A stretch of DNA of 47,516 bases from Actinospica durhamensis (GCF_018139695.1 NZ_JAGSOG010000035.1:1-47516), one strand, 5' to 3'. Shown: positions 18,205 to 27,021, counted from the first letter of the stretch. Made by a program: numbers and translations. Notes: generated by a model not told the origin, from the letters alone.

Positions 18205-18300
18205 CTAATCGAACTGAACGCTGATGCTCGCGCTGGATGCGGTCAGGTGCGCGTCACCGGCGTAGGACACCTGGTAGGTGAGCTTCCCCCGAGTTGCCGA
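18205..18300 (-). pseudogene. C-terminal remnant of an Ig-like repeat surface protein
   Basis: Reading leftward from the IS3 edge to the TAG at 18205-18207 gives GKLTYQVSYAGDAHLTAS followed by SASISVQFD. This is the typical last strand pattern of bacterial Ig-like repeats (TY-x-V-x-Y-x-GD ... S-x-x-x-V-x-V). There is no start, and the reading stops being Ig-like exactly at the inverted repeat of the IS3 element. The 5' part is not found on the other side of the element, so the gene was probably truncated by insertion plus deletion. Confidence 0.65.
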
Positions 18301-19760
18301 GTGATCGAACCCGTGGCGTGATGGATCACGTGAAGGGAGTCGGTCTGATGGCTGCTCAGAGAAAATATCCGCCCGAGTTGCAGGAGCGGGCGGTGGCGAT
18401 GTACCGGGCGGCGGAGGAGAAGCCGGTGGTCCGGCAGATGGCCCGTCAGCTCGGTGTACACCCGGAGGCGCTGCGCAACTGGATCCGCAAGGACGAGGAC
18501 GCCCGGCGCTCGGGCCGGGGCCGATCGCGCGCGGTGGCAACAGCGGTGCCGGAGTTGCCGGCGGAGGTGGAGGCCGAGCTCGCAGGCTTGCGCAAGGAGG
18601 TGATGGAGCTGCGGCGGGCGAATGAGATCCTGCGGGCGGCGAGCGCGTATTTCGCGGTCCAGCTCGACCAGACCGGCCGGCGCTGCTGAGGTTCGTCGAG
18701 GAGAACCAGGCCGCGTTCGGGGTCGAGCCCGTGCTCCGGGAGTTGGCGATAGCCCCGTCCACCTTCGGCGACTGGCGCCGGCGGGCTGTGGCCCCGTGCG
18801 CGCGTGAGCTGCGCGATGCCGAGCTGCTCGCCCGCATCCGCGAGGTCCACGCCGATTCCGGCGGAGTGTACGGCTCGCCGCGGGTACACGCGGTGCTGCG
18901 GCGCGAGGGCGAGACGGTCTCGCGCAAGCGGGTGGAACGGCTGATGCGCGAGAACGGCATCACCGGGGTCAGCCCGGCGCGCAAGGTGTGCACCACGATC
19001 CCGAACCCGGACGATCCCCGGCCCGTGGACGCGGTCAACCGGCAGTTCACCGCGGCCGCGCCGAACCGGCTGTGGGTCACCGACTTGACCGTGATCGCCA
19101 CCGGCGAGGGGCCGTTGTGGCTCGCTTCGATTCGCGATGCGTTCTCCCGCAAGGTCATCGCGTGGGAGACGAGCGATACCGCGGATGCGGACCTGGTGTG
19201 CGCGGTGCTCGAGTACGCGCTGCGCGCCCGGCGCCCGCCTGCCGACGGCAGCCTCGTGCACCACGCGGATCACGGGTCGCAATACACTTCGATCAAGCTG
19301 ACGACGCGGCTGGTGCGCGCCGGGATCACCGCGTCCATGGGCACGGTCGGGGACTCGTACGACAACGCCCTGGCCGAGAACATGTGGTCGACGCTCAAGA
19401 CCGAGTGCGTGCGCCGGCGGGAGTTCGCCACCCGGGCCGAGGCGAACCAGGCCCTGTTCGAGTACCTCGACGGGTTCTACAACCCGCGCAGAATCCAGCG
19501 CAATCTCGGTTACCGCTCCCCGGACGAGTTCGAAGCCGCCCACGACGCCGGTGAGTTGACCGCGGCCGACCTCGAGCGACTGGCGATGGATGCGGCAAAG
19601 CGCCGCCACCGCCGCGCCAAGCGCGTGAAGGCTCCGATGCCGAATGGCCCGGAGACCGCCCAGCTACCGGGACAACGGCCCACACCCGCCGCCAAACGGG
19701 TACGCCCATCCGGGCGAACCCTGTCACAACGAGAAACAGCAGATCAACGGGCTAGATCAC
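18301..19760 (+). mobile_element. IS3-family insertion sequence
   Basis: The element carries the orfA/orfB pair typical of IS3. Its ends form imperfect inverted repeats: GTGATCGAACCCGT at 18301-18314 faces GTGATCTAGCCCGT read inward from 19760, with 12 of 14 bases matching. Length is about 1460 bp. I see no clear 3-4 base direct repeat at the two flanks, which suggests a deletion or rearrangement at one side after insertion. The right end lies inside the last codons of orfB. Confidence 0.8.
18348..18689 (+). CDS. IS3-family transposase OrfA (HTH protein)
   Basis: A protein of 113 residues starting at the ATG at 18348 with GAAGGGAG upstream. Residues about 1-50 form the helix-turn-helix that binds the element ends (KYPPELQERAVAMYR ... 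MARQLGVHPEALRNWI). Residues about 72-105 are a leucine-zipper-like coiled coil (LAGLRKEVMELRRANEIL). The end overlaps the open frame of orfB in the -1 phase, the usual arrangement for making the OrfAB transposase by programmed frameshift. The switch would fall near 18650-18690. Confidence 0.9.
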   Translation: MAAQRKYPPELQERAVAMYRAAEEKPVVRQMARQLGVHPEALRNWIRKDEDARRSGRGRSRAVATAVPELPAEVEAELAGLRKEVMELRRANEILRAASAYFAVQLDQTGRRC

Positions 19761-19774
19761 ACGGAAAACTCTAG
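18731..19774 (+). CDS. IS3-family transposase OrfB (DDE integrase domain)
   Basis: A protein of 347 residues from GTG 18731. The family-like part begins earlier in the same frame (RFVEENQAAFGVEPVLRELA from about 18692), so the working protein is probably the -1 frameshift fusion with OrfA. It has an HTH_21-like part (YGSPRVHAVLRREGE) and an rve integrase core with DDE residues in WVTDLTVIA, HHADHGSQYTS and NALAENMWSTLKTE. The reading frame runs past the inverted repeat at 19760 and stops at 19774, so the last few residues come from host DNA. All catalytic motifs look intact, so the element may still be active. Confidence 0.9.
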   Translation: MLRELAIAPSTFGDWRRRAVAPCARELRDAELLARIREVHADSGGVYGSPRVHAVLRREGETVSRKRVERLMRENGITGVSPARKVCTTIPNPDDPRPVDAVNRQFTAAAPNRLWVTDLTVIATGEGPLWLASIRDAFSRKVIAWETSDTADADLVCAVLEYALRARRPPADGSLVHHADHGSQYTSIKLTTRLVRAGITASMGTVGDSYDNALAENMWSTLKTECVRRREFATRAEANQALFEYLDGFYNPRRIQRNLGYRSPDEFEAAHDAGELTAADLERLAMDAAKRRHRRAKRVKAPMPNGPETAQLPGQRPTPAAKRVRPSGRTLSQRETADQRARSHGKL

Positions 19775-19912
19775 GGAAGCTCACTGGAACCCGTCGGCGT
19801 CGGACTGGCAGGCCCAGTGGTGCGTGTATTTCACGGGCGTGGTCCGTCTCTGTCTGGGACTGCTGCTCGCGGCCCGCTGGGTGGTGACGGACTCTGGTCA
19901 ATCGCGCGCGGT

Positions 19913-19983
19913 CCGGCCCGGGGCAAGGGTGCGAGCGCAGCTCGCCCGCGTAGCGGCTCGGCCCTTGCGGCGGCGTCGGCCGG
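19913..19983. repeat. Structured intergenic repeat, copy 1
   Basis: Copy 1 of a three-copy element (others at 28161 and 31545). Outer stem CCGGCC/GGCCGG (19913-19918 with 19978-19983), extendable by two G-T pairs. Inside are GCGAGC-GCA-GCTCGC (19931-19945), a smaller CCGC-GTA-GCGG hairpin, and the invariant core AGCGGCTCGGCCCTTGCGGC from 19952. GCAAGGG (19923-19929) can also pair with CCCTTGC (19962-19968). Confidence 0.75.
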
Positions 19984-20389
19984 GTGTGATTCCCGTAGGG
20001 CGGCACCGCCTGGGCCGCAGCCGTGGGTCGAGGCAGGCTTGTCGGCCATGGACTGAACGCAGGAGCGGTGGCGCGGCGCCACTGGAACAGGTGAGGGGCG
20101 AACGAGCGGCGGAGCAGCAAATCTTGATACGCGCTTTTGTAGCGGCAGCGGTGGGACACGACGATGAGGCGGGTGATGCGTATCACCAGTAGGACCAAGG
20201 CAACGGGCAACGGGGCCGGTTCCCGTGCGACGCGGCGCCACGCCGCACAGTTGGAGACGGTTACGGTGCTGCTGTGTACAACGCGGCGCCTTGCCCCGCA
20301 TCCTTGGACACGCCCGGACGGCGCAGCGCACGAGCGGCGCGGGAGCGGCCCGAGATGCGCGGGAACGCTGCGGCACATCTTATGATCAC
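19984..20389. other. Stretch without a gene
   Basis: No convincing coding frame is visible between the structured repeat and the membrane protein gene at 20390. The one regular feature is GGTGAT-GCGT-ATCACC at 20173-20188, a 6-bp dyad that could be an operator. Confidence 0.5.
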
Positions 20390-20986
20390 GTGTATCAAGC
20401 CGCGGCGAACGGGTCCTCGGGCACCCCGTGGTGGGGCACGCTCGCCGTTACCCTCGGCACGATCATCGTGACCACGTGGGCCAACTTGCTGGTGTCGCGG
20501 CGCCAGGCGCGCACCCAGGTCGATCTCAAGGCCCTCGAGCTCGACCGGGCCTCGGCCGGCGCAGCGCGCGAGCAGAAGGCCGCTGCGTTCCACCGGTTCC
20601 TCGAAGCGGCCGACGACGCGTGGCAGGGGGCCAACGACCTGTACGCGGCCGCCCGCCCGAACGTCAGCGCCGGGCGCGCGTGGCGCCGGCGGTCTCGCGG
20701 GAACGCCACGCCGCCGGCGCCGTCCTACCGGGAGGCGACACGGCACCTCGTCTCGCCGCTGACCAGCGCCTACCTGAAACTCTCGATCGTCGCGGACGAG
20801 CAGACCAGGACCGCCGCCGACACCTACATGATAGGTCTCAATGATCTGATGCAGCGCGCCGGCGAGGGGCGATGGCAGGACGAGACCTCCGCGGCGCGCA
20901 ACGCACTGCTCGAGGCCATGCGTGCGGAGCTCGGCACCGACGAGCCCGGCAAGCGGGCCGGACGGGCGGGCGCGCCGCTTACCTGA
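20390..20986 (+). CDS. Single-pass membrane protein with helical cytoplasmic domain
   Basis: A protein of 198 residues if GTG 20390 is the start. The frame is open further upstream, but that part is Arg/Gly-rich and does not look coding, and no good ribosome binding site is seen. Residues about 13-34 are one membrane segment (WWGTLAVTLGTIIVTTWANLL). A charged helix follows (SRRQARTQVDLKALELDRA) and then an alpha-helical domain (FHRFLEAADDAWQGANDLYA ... LTSAYLKLSIVADEQTRTAADTYM). It stands 42 bases before the next gene and is probably co-transcribed with it. Similar short membrane-anchored helical proteins occur beside defence-type genes in actinomycetes. No named family is recognised. Confidence 0.65.
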   Translation: MYQAAANGSSGTPWWGTLAVTLGTIIVTTWANLLVSRRQARTQVDLKALELDRASAGAAREQKAAAFHRFLEAADDAWQGANDLYAAARPNVSAGRAWRRRSRGNATPPAPSYREATRHLVSPLTSAYLKLSIVADEQTRTAADTYMIGLNDLMQRAGEGRWQDETSAARNALLEAMRAELGTDEPGKRAGRAGAPLT

Positions 20987-21028
20987 AACCCTTTCACGAA
21001 GCCGCCAACCGGGAGGGATGATGGGCGG

Positions 21029-21754
21029 ATGGATGCAGCAGGGGTATTCTCCAGTGGCGCGCCGGCCGAGTGGTCGCCGCGGTTCGCGGTGATCGGCGCG
21101 CGGCCGGGCGCGGTCGGGGTGCACGGCGAGGAGGACGGGGAGCTCGCCTTCGCGTTCGCCGCGGGCGCGGCGTTGCTGGCCGAACTCTGGGGCGAGCAGG
21201 ATCTGGACGACTCGATGATCCTGGTCGTGCTCTACCTCCTCCGGCACGCCCTCGAGCTCGGGCTCAAGCGGGTAGTGGGCACACTGGCGCGAAGCCTGGA
21301 ATTCGAGCTGCGCGAGGGACAGGATCCGCCGGTGGATCTGGCCAAGATGAACAAGGACCTGGCCGCCACGCACCGGCTCGACGTGCTGGCCCGGCACCTG
21401 ACGAGGATGGCCGCGCTGTTCGGCTTCGAGGTGCAGGGCGAGGTCGAGGCGGTGTGCGAGATGTTCGCCGCCGTGGACCCGGACGGCCAGTGGCTGCGCT
21501 ACAGCGAGGTGCGGGTGAAGACCCCGGGCCAGGGGTCCGTGCTGGCTGCCGCGCGCCAGGCACCGGTGTACGTCGATGTACCCCAGCTGCTCGAGCGGGC
21601 GGGCACGGCGTGCGCCGCGCTCGATGTTCTGCTCGGTCAGGTCGAGGAGCTCCAGGACGGGCAACTGTGGTTCGGCCCCGACTATGCCTGGCGTGAGTTC
21701 GCCGCGTCGCTGCGCGAGGAGTCGAGAGCGGGGCGGGGCGACGGGCCCGTGTAA
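21029..21754 (+). CDS. All-helical protein with HEPN-like LRHALEL motif
   Basis: A protein of 241 residues from the ATG at 21029, with GGGAGGG about 15 bases upstream. The N-terminal half is helical and contains LLRHALELGLKRVVGTL (about residues 71-87). This RHA-x-EL-x-LK pattern is shared by many HEPN-like helical-bundle proteins, some of them ribonuclease toxins or their accessories. The canonical RNxxxH pair is not seen, so RNase activity is doubtful. A second helical part follows (VPQLLERAGTACAALDVLL). It lies between the membrane protein gene and the TOPRIM gene in the same direction, which suggests a three-gene unit. The HEPN link is pattern-level inference. Confidence 0.75.
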   Translation: MDAAGVFSSGAPAEWSPRFAVIGARPGAVGVHGEEDGELAFAFAAGAALLAELWGEQDLDDSMILVVLYLLRHALELGLKRVVGTLARSLEFELREGQDPPVDLAKMNKDLAATHRLDVLARHLTRMAALFGFEVQGEVEAVCEMFAAVDPDGQWLRYSEVRVKTPGQGSVLAAARQAPVYVDVPQLLERAGTACAALDVLLGQVEELQDGQLWFGPDYAWREFAASLREESRAGRGDGPV

Positions 21755-21860
21755 GGAGCGCGGGCCTGCTGCGACCGGGGACGGAGGTAGGGCCTTGATC
21801 CACGTACAGGCGCGGGATCCTGCTTGCCGTACCGGGCCCCGCCGGGCCTAGCATCGCTCC

Positions 21861-23666
21861 ATGCCCGACACGCCCGCGCCCTTCACTCCGCCGCCGGAGC
21901 CCTCGCCCATCTCGACGCTGACGCTCGCCTCGATGCCGCTGGCGTTCACCCAGCTGCAGCCGCTGAACACCGAGGAGTTCCTCTCGCAGGCTGCGCGGCG
22001 CGGCTACCGGCTGGACGCGTCGGCGCTCAAGGACCTCTACCGGCACCGTCTGCTGGTCCCCTTCCTCTACGTCGGCACCCGCCCGACGAGCCCCGGGGTC
22101 GATCTCGGCGAGGCCGAGCCGTGGCGCGGCGGCTGGCAACTGCAGGAGCTGCGCGCCGCGCGCAACAGCGGGCGCCTGCTCGACCTGGGCCAGGGCACGG
22201 TCAGGAACAGGATCAGGTTCGACCCGCGGCGCAGCACGGGAGCGCGGCCGTGGTGGAACGGCCTGCTCTACGCCCAGCACCAGTTCCTCGCCCTAGCGGA
22301 CCTCGAGGCATGGCTCGCCAGCCGCCACCGCCTGACCACTTCGCGCGCGCTCAACGTCCGGGTCCCGGCCCGCCCGCCGCGCCCAGACGCGCAGCTGCGC
22401 CGCCTGATGAACCGCTACCGGCGCGTCGCGGCCGCCGTGTGCGCGTTCGAGGCGCGCTACCTGCCGAACCTGGACCGGGAGTGGCTCGCGCCGGTGCACG
22501 TCGATCCGGTGCACTGGGAGGAGTTTCGCGACGGCTTCGACCCCGCCGCGATCGCCGAGCAGATCGGCTACAGCGCGGCACACGCCCTCGAGGACGCGCA
22601 GTGGCTGCTCTACCGGGCCGATCGCCTCGATCCGCTGGAGGGGCACTGGCGCGCGCTGGTGCGCCGGGCCCCGCGGGAAAAGTGGGAGGCGCTCAAAGGC
22701 CCGGCCCTGGCCGCCTTCGACGCGCGCATCGCCGCGGAGATCCTGCTGCGCTTCTACGAGGAGATGGCCGAGCGCGGCCTCGCCGAGCCGCTGGTCTCCC
22801 TTCCCCCGCACTCCGGGCACGTGCTCGAGGACCGCGTCAGCCACCGCGGCCAGACCCTCAGCGCGGACCTGATGGACCTGGGCCTTGCCCCGCAGCCGCG
22901 CGTAGTGCTCGCCGTCGAAGGCGAAACCGAGGCCGAGCACATGCCGCTGGTGTGGAAGGCGCTGGGCTACCCGGACGCCCCGGAACTGGTGCGCATGCAC
23001 AAGCTCGGCGGCGTCGACCACGACCCGGTCAAGATCGGCGGGCACATCGCCGCGCCCCTGGTGAGCCGCAAGGACCCGGGCGGGAAGTTCTGGTGGCTGA
23101 TCAAACCGCCCACCTGCTTCATGCTCGCGGTCGACCCGGAGGGCAAGTTCTACCAGGACAGCAAGGTCGAGCAGACGCGCGCGCAGATCCTGGCCGAGAT
23201 CAAGGACGTGCTGAAGATCCAAGGAGCCGGCGAGGCGATCGAGGACGCCGAACTCGAGGTGCTGGTCGAGATCCACCGCTGGTCCGAGGCGTGCTACGAG
23301 TTCGAGCACTTCAGCAACGAAGAGATAGCAGACGGGCTGATCCAGATCCACCACACGGTCGGCGGCCTTAGCCGCGCGCAGCTGATCGAGAGCATCGAGG
23401 CCGAGCGCGCGCGCAAGCTGGATGTGAAACGGGTCTGGAGCCAGTGGGGCCAGGGGACGGAGGACAGGAAGCCGAGCAAGGTCGACCTCGCCAGGGTGCT
23501 CTGGCCCGTCCTGGAAGCGAAGATCCTCGCCGCGAAACAGGATCCGGCGCTGCCGATGCCCACGATCGCGACGGTGGTCGGCCACGCCTTCCGCGTCGCG
23601 CAGCACTGGCGGTACAAGTCGTTCGTACTCGGCCTCAAAGCCGAGCACGCCCCCGAGCAGATCTAG
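21861..23666 (+). CDS. TOPRIM-domain protein
   Basis: A protein of 601 residues from the ATG at 21861. The N-terminal 60 residues look like a short helical DNA-binding part (FLSQAARRGYRLDASALKDLYRHRLL). Near residues 348-365 stands VVLAVEGETEAEHMPLVWKA. The VEG-x-TE pattern is the glutamate motif of TOPRIM domains as in OLD-family nucleases and DnaG/topoisomerase folds. A later acidic motif, FMLAVDPEGKFYQ near 418-430, fits the metal-binding DxD region only loosely. No ATPase (Walker A) is present in this protein or its neighbours, so it is a TOPRIM protein without the usual ABC-type partner. It is the third gene of the 20.4-23.7 kb unit. A nucleic-acid cleaving role is inference. Confidence 0.75.
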   Translation: MPDTPAPFTPPPEPSPISTLTLASMPLAFTQLQPLNTEEFLSQAARRGYRLDASALKDLYRHRLLVPFLYVGTRPTSPGVDLGEAEPWRGGWQLQELRAARNSGRLLDLGQGTVRNRIRFDPRRSTGARPWWNGLLYAQHQFLALADLEAWLASRHRLTTSRALNVRVPARPPRPDAQLRRLMNRYRRVAAAVCAFEARYLPNLDREWLAPVHVDPVHWEEFRDGFDPAAIAEQIGYSAAHALEDAQWLLYRADRLDPLEGHWRALVRRAPREKWEALKGPALAAFDARIAAEILLRFYEEMAERGLAEPLVSLPPHSGHVLEDRVSHRGQTLSADLMDLGLAPQPRVVLAVEGETEAEHMPLVWKALGYPDAPELVRMHKLGGVDHDPVKIGGHIAAPLVSRKDPGGKFWWLIKPPTCFMLAVDPEGKFYQDSKVEQTRAQILAEIKDVLKIQGAGEAIEDAELEVLVEIHRWSEACYEFEHFSNEEIADGLIQIHHTVGGLSRAQLIESIEAERARKLDVKRVWSQWGQGTEDRKPSKVDLARVLWPVLEAKILAAKQDPALPMPTIATVVGHAFRVAQHWRYKSFVLGLKAEHAPEQI

Positions 23667-23889
23667 ACGCCGCCAGGCCGCCCCCGCACCGCCTGCCGAC
23701 CGGCGGATCGCCCCGGCCGGTGGCCCGCGGTCCGGCCTTGACCACTGATTCAAGATTCGTGAATTAGTGCTCTTATTGAGGCCTCGATTCGTCTGCGGGA
23801 GCAGTCGCGCCTGCTGCTGGGCAGCCGGTACCGGGCGAGTTGATTCTCGCGCTGGCGCGGGCCGGGGCCGGCGGGGTGTGTCTGGGGGA

Positions 23890-24045
23890 ATTGGCTCGGC
23901 GATCTCTAGGAACGCCTCGCTGACGGCCTTGTCGGCCAGGAAGCGGTCGCCGCTCAGGTAGGCGAGCTGGCGCGCGAACACCGGCCCCTCCATCTTGGCC
24001 AGCAGCTCGAAGCGATCGTCCGCGAACGTGCGGGTGGCTCGGCGG
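23890..24045 (-). pseudogene. Gene fragment of unknown family
   Basis: Read leftward, the bases give ATRTFADDRFELLAKMEG followed by PVFARQLAYLSGDRFLADKA and VSEAFLEIAEP. This is well-formed, amphipathic coding sequence. Upstream the frame meets a stop without a start codon. Downstream it runs into Pro/Arg-rich sequence antisense to the TOPRIM gene. It appears to be an internal piece of a lost gene. No family assigned. Confidence 0.4.
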
Positions 24046-24917
24046 GGGTGGCTGGATCATGCTCATCTGCCCGCACCGTCACGCCGCGCGCGGAGGTATG
24101 CGTGACCTGATATGGCGCAGGTCCGCGTGGGACCGTGGTGTGCCGATCGGTGGCAGGCGGCGCCCGGGCGGTCTCGCGATTCCCGCCGTACGGCGGGCGC
24201 CCGCACGAGGCGGTGGGCCCGCGCTCGGGCGCGGTGGAGAGCCGGCGGGACGTGCGAGCCTCCGGGGATGGGCGGCCGATCGTGCGCAACGCGCAGTGGG
24301 CATTGATGGAACCTTGATTCATTCCTGGACTCCTCCTCTCAGAGGTACAGGTGGTGGACGTGGGCGCACCGAGACCCCGACCTGGTGCGAGGCGCACGGA
24401 AACGGGGCGCTCCAGCCCGCGGCTGCGCAGGTGAGACGGTGCGTGACCCCCCGGGCTACTCGGCCCTGGCGGGAATCTCGCAGCGCGTCGCGCGCGGCCC
24501 TCACCCAGTAGTGTTCGGCCGCGCCGGATCCGTGCGATGAATCGGCCAAGGTTTTTTCCGAGCCGTCGTGTGGACTCCTCCGGCAGCGGCGCGAGGCCAC
24601 CATGATGCACCATCAGTTCTCCTCCGGCAGCGGCATCCGGGAGCGGCAGAAGTGAGTGAGGTGGAGCGAACGGGCTGCAACGGACGCGGTGCCCCGGCAG
24701 CGCCGCCGTCACAGGAGATGGGAGAGGTCCTGCACCTGACCACCCGGTGAGCAGCGACGTTCGCCCCACGGCCGGCACAACCCGTGCCTACTGCTACGGA
24801 AGCCCAACTGGTGAAGTGGCGTCGTTTGCGCGATGGCGTGGGTACCGATTGCTGCTGTCAGGTGGCTTCCTCCGGGCAGCCGTTGAGGCATCCGGCCCCG
24901 CCTGAGAGCATCGCGTC
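24046..24917. other. Stretch without a recognisable gene
   Basis: About 870 bases with no coherent coding frame on either strand. CCCGCCGTACGGCGGG at 24182-24197 is a perfect 16-bp palindrome. The rest reads like degraded accessory DNA. Confidence 0.5.
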
Positions 24918-25475
24918 ATGGCTTCCACCACATCAGAGGGCGTCGATTCCGTCATCGCCGAGTTGTCCGAAGCGCTCAACGACGCAACCGCGACAGTCGG
25001 GTTCGCGCAGGCCGGCCTCAGACAGCTGACGCAGTTCGTGGCCACGCACGTCACACCGAGCGCGGAGAACCCCGACCCGATGTTCTACCTCGGCATCAGC
25101 GATCCCAACCTGCCCGACTCCGCGACCTACGCCAACTGGCGTGTCTCCAAACTGTTGAGGCAGATCGAGCTGAACGGGCCGGTGGACGATCGGCTCGGTC
25201 ATCAGTGGATCGTGATGTTCTTCGCCAAGTGGGACGAAGAGTTGAGGCCGAGGCTCGCGGCAGCTCACGGCTGCGAGCCAAGAGACATCAAGGTGCCGTT
25301 GCTCGGCGATCTGCGCCTGCTGCGCAACGCCGTCGTCCACGAAAGGGGCATCTCGCCCGGCTTCGGCGAGGTCCTACGCTGGTTTGATCGCGGCGCTCCG
25401 ATCGCGATGGGCGGTTGGCACTACGCCGAATTCCACCGGCTCTTCCCGTGGGAGGCCCTGCGCACCCGGCCTTAG
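24918..25475 (+). CDS. HEPN-type protein with RNxxxH motif
   Basis: A protein of 185 residues from the ATG at 24918; the ribosome binding site is weak. Near residues 133-142 it has LRLLRNAVVHERG. RN-x3-H is the catalytic signature of HEPN ribonucleases, where Arg and His lie at the dimer interface and cut RNA. The sequence before it is helical with conserved-looking aromatic positions (WIVMFFAKWDEELRPRL), as in HEPN families found in toxin-antitoxin and abortive-infection systems. No antitoxin-like partner is directly adjacent; the next gene runs toward it from the other strand. Family placement is from the motif, and toxicity is inference. Confidence 0.75.
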   Translation: MASTTSEGVDSVIAELSEALNDATATVGFAQAGLRQLTQFVATHVTPSAENPDPMFYLGISDPNLPDSATYANWRVSKLLRQIELNGPVDDRLGHQWIVMFFAKWDEELRPRLAAAHGCEPRDIKVPLLGDLRLLRNAVVHERGISPGFGEVLRWFDRGAPIAMGGWHYAEFHRLFPWEALRTRP

Positions 25476-25538
25476 CGCTGATCGACCGGCATGCATGATC
25501 GAAGAGGTTCTTGGCCTGCGGGTGTCCTCCCTCGATCC

Positions 25539-26141
25539 TTACAAGACCGTGGCCCATGCCGGAAGGAGCGCGGGCGGCCGACCGCGCATGGCGGCCGTGT
25601 ACAAGCCGGTGGCAGCGCTCCCGGCGAGCGTGATCTCCCGGCTTTCGAGTAACCCGTACGCAATCGCGACGACAGCCGACAGTACAGAGGCCACGAACGC
25701 CCCACATGCGTTCCAAATGGACGCTGCGTCCTCCGGCGCGACCGGCTCTTCGGCGCCTTCGACGGCGAACGCGTAGAGGTCCTCATCGGGCCGCCCGACC
25801 AGGGAGCCACGATCGATCCTGTTCATCGAACCCGACCTGAGGCCGCATACCTCGAACCTGTTGTCAGCCGACCCACAGAAGATGTCGATCGCTCCCCGAT
25901 TGGTCACCCGCCAACCGTTTTGCTGCAGACCGGCGATAACACCGGCAGCGGCCACGAGACGCCGCTGACCGATCGTCCCCAGGTATGGATCGACCGGCAC
26001 GGTGCGCCCCCGGCCCGAACCGTCGAAACTGAGCGTGACGTAGTCGAGTTCCCAGCCGAGCGCGATGAAGGCCGCAGCGTGGCCCGCCTCGTGAATGGCG
26101 CGAGACGCCAACTCGCCTCGAGCGTTGTTGAACACGGTCAC
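25539..26141 (-). CDS. HEAGH zinc-metallopeptidase-like protein
   Basis: A protein of 200 residues starting at GTG 26141 with GGGAGGGA upstream. Residues about 14-30 read RAIHEAGHAAAFIALGW, an HExxH zinc site of the type seen in the FtsH/M41 peptidase domain (HEAGHA). Further on are a beta-rich part (YVTLSFDGSGRGRTV) and a helical part with GVIAGLQ and DEDLYAF, where M41 enzymes carry the third zinc ligand. A hydrophobic stretch (VASVLSAVVAIAYGLL) lies near 150-165. Without an AAA+ domain it is not FtsH. Stand-alone versions occur in actinomycete accessory DNA. It ends 63 bases from the converging HEPN gene. Substrate unknown. Confidence 0.7.
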   Translation of the reverse strand: MTVFNNARGELASRAIHEAGHAAAFIALGWELDYVTLSFDGSGRGRTVPVDPYLGTIGQRRLVAAAGVIAGLQQNGWRVTNRGAIDIFCGSADNRFEVCGLRSGSMNRIDRGSLVGRPDEDLYAFAVEGAEEPVAPEDAASIWNACGAFVASVLSAVVAIAYGLLESREITLAGSAATGLYTAAMRGRPPALLPAWATVL

Positions 26142-26416
26142 GTCCCTCCCGGTGGCGAGCAGCCTCGGCAGGCTATCCGACCGGGAAACCTGACCGGAAA
26201 CCGCCGTTACGGGCAGACCGACGGACGGAGGCGTACGAACTCCGCCCGGGCGTGCCGGCCGCGGCCAACCCGTTCACGAGCTTGGTCACACTCGGGAAGT
26301 GTTTTGCTCCATTGGACTCGGCCGGACCTGCTTGGGCCTGTGTGATGTTGTGATCACTGCCGGGCTGGGTTCGTTGCCTGGCCCGGCGGTGTGCTGCGGC
26401 ATAGTAGAACTCCGAT

Positions 26417-26690
26417 ATGGCGCGTGGAGATGTCACGAATGCGAAGTGGGAGCTGCTAGAGCCGTTCGTGCCGGTCGGCGAACGCGGCCCGGTCTCGGGT
26501 ATGCGGCGGGCGCAGTTCAACGGGGTGATGTGGCGGTTTCGCACGGGCAAGCCCGTGGCGCGACCTGCCCGAACGCTATGGGCCGTGGTCGACGGTGGCC
26601 GGGCGGTTCCGGGTGTGGGCGAGGCAGGGTGTCTTCCAGCGGCTGATGGACGGGTTGATCGCGGAGGCGGCGACGTCCTCGCCGCACTCG
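26417..26690 (+). pseudogene. IS5-family transposase remnant, frameshifted
   Basis: The ATG at 26417 opens a typical IS5-group N-terminus (MARGDVTNAKWELLEPFVPV, then MRRAQFNGVMWRFRTG). Near 26550 the expected continuation WRDLPERYGPWSTVAGRF is found in the next frame and carries on as RVWARQGVFQRLMDGLIAEA to about 26680. Beyond that nothing resembles the DDE part. So there is one frameshift plus loss of most of the transposase. Confidence 0.75.
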
Positions 26691-27021
26691 CCGCCACCGA
26701 CATGGCCACGCGAAGGGTCGTGTCGGCAACCACGTAGAGGGGCGGAAACCGAGTGGCTCACAGTGTTCGTCGAACATGCGCAAGCTGTGGACGTGCTGCT
26801 GGCTGAGGTCCCGAGTACGGCGGTACGGCACGCGCGCCGTATGGAAGCCAGCAAATTAAATCAATGATCTGTCCTAGGGAACCAGGCTCATTGCTACAAC
26901 GCAAGCCTTAGTGCAATAGTGCAGCGCTTAGTGCTAAAATGGTCGTCATCGGAGCGAAAGGCGGCAGCCCGGTGACCGGCCAGAACTGCCGCCCATTTGC
27001 TCAAGCCGCTTATGCCCGCGA

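Noticed and set aside
24059-24511. Possible transposase start (RNAQWALMEP) in the empty stretch
   Set aside because: The resemblance to transposase openings covers only about ten residues and meets a stop at once. No continuation was found in other frames.
26908-26934. Three TAGTGC-type repeats as iterons
   Set aside because: Spacing is irregular (8 and 12 bases), there are only three short units, and no replication gene is near.
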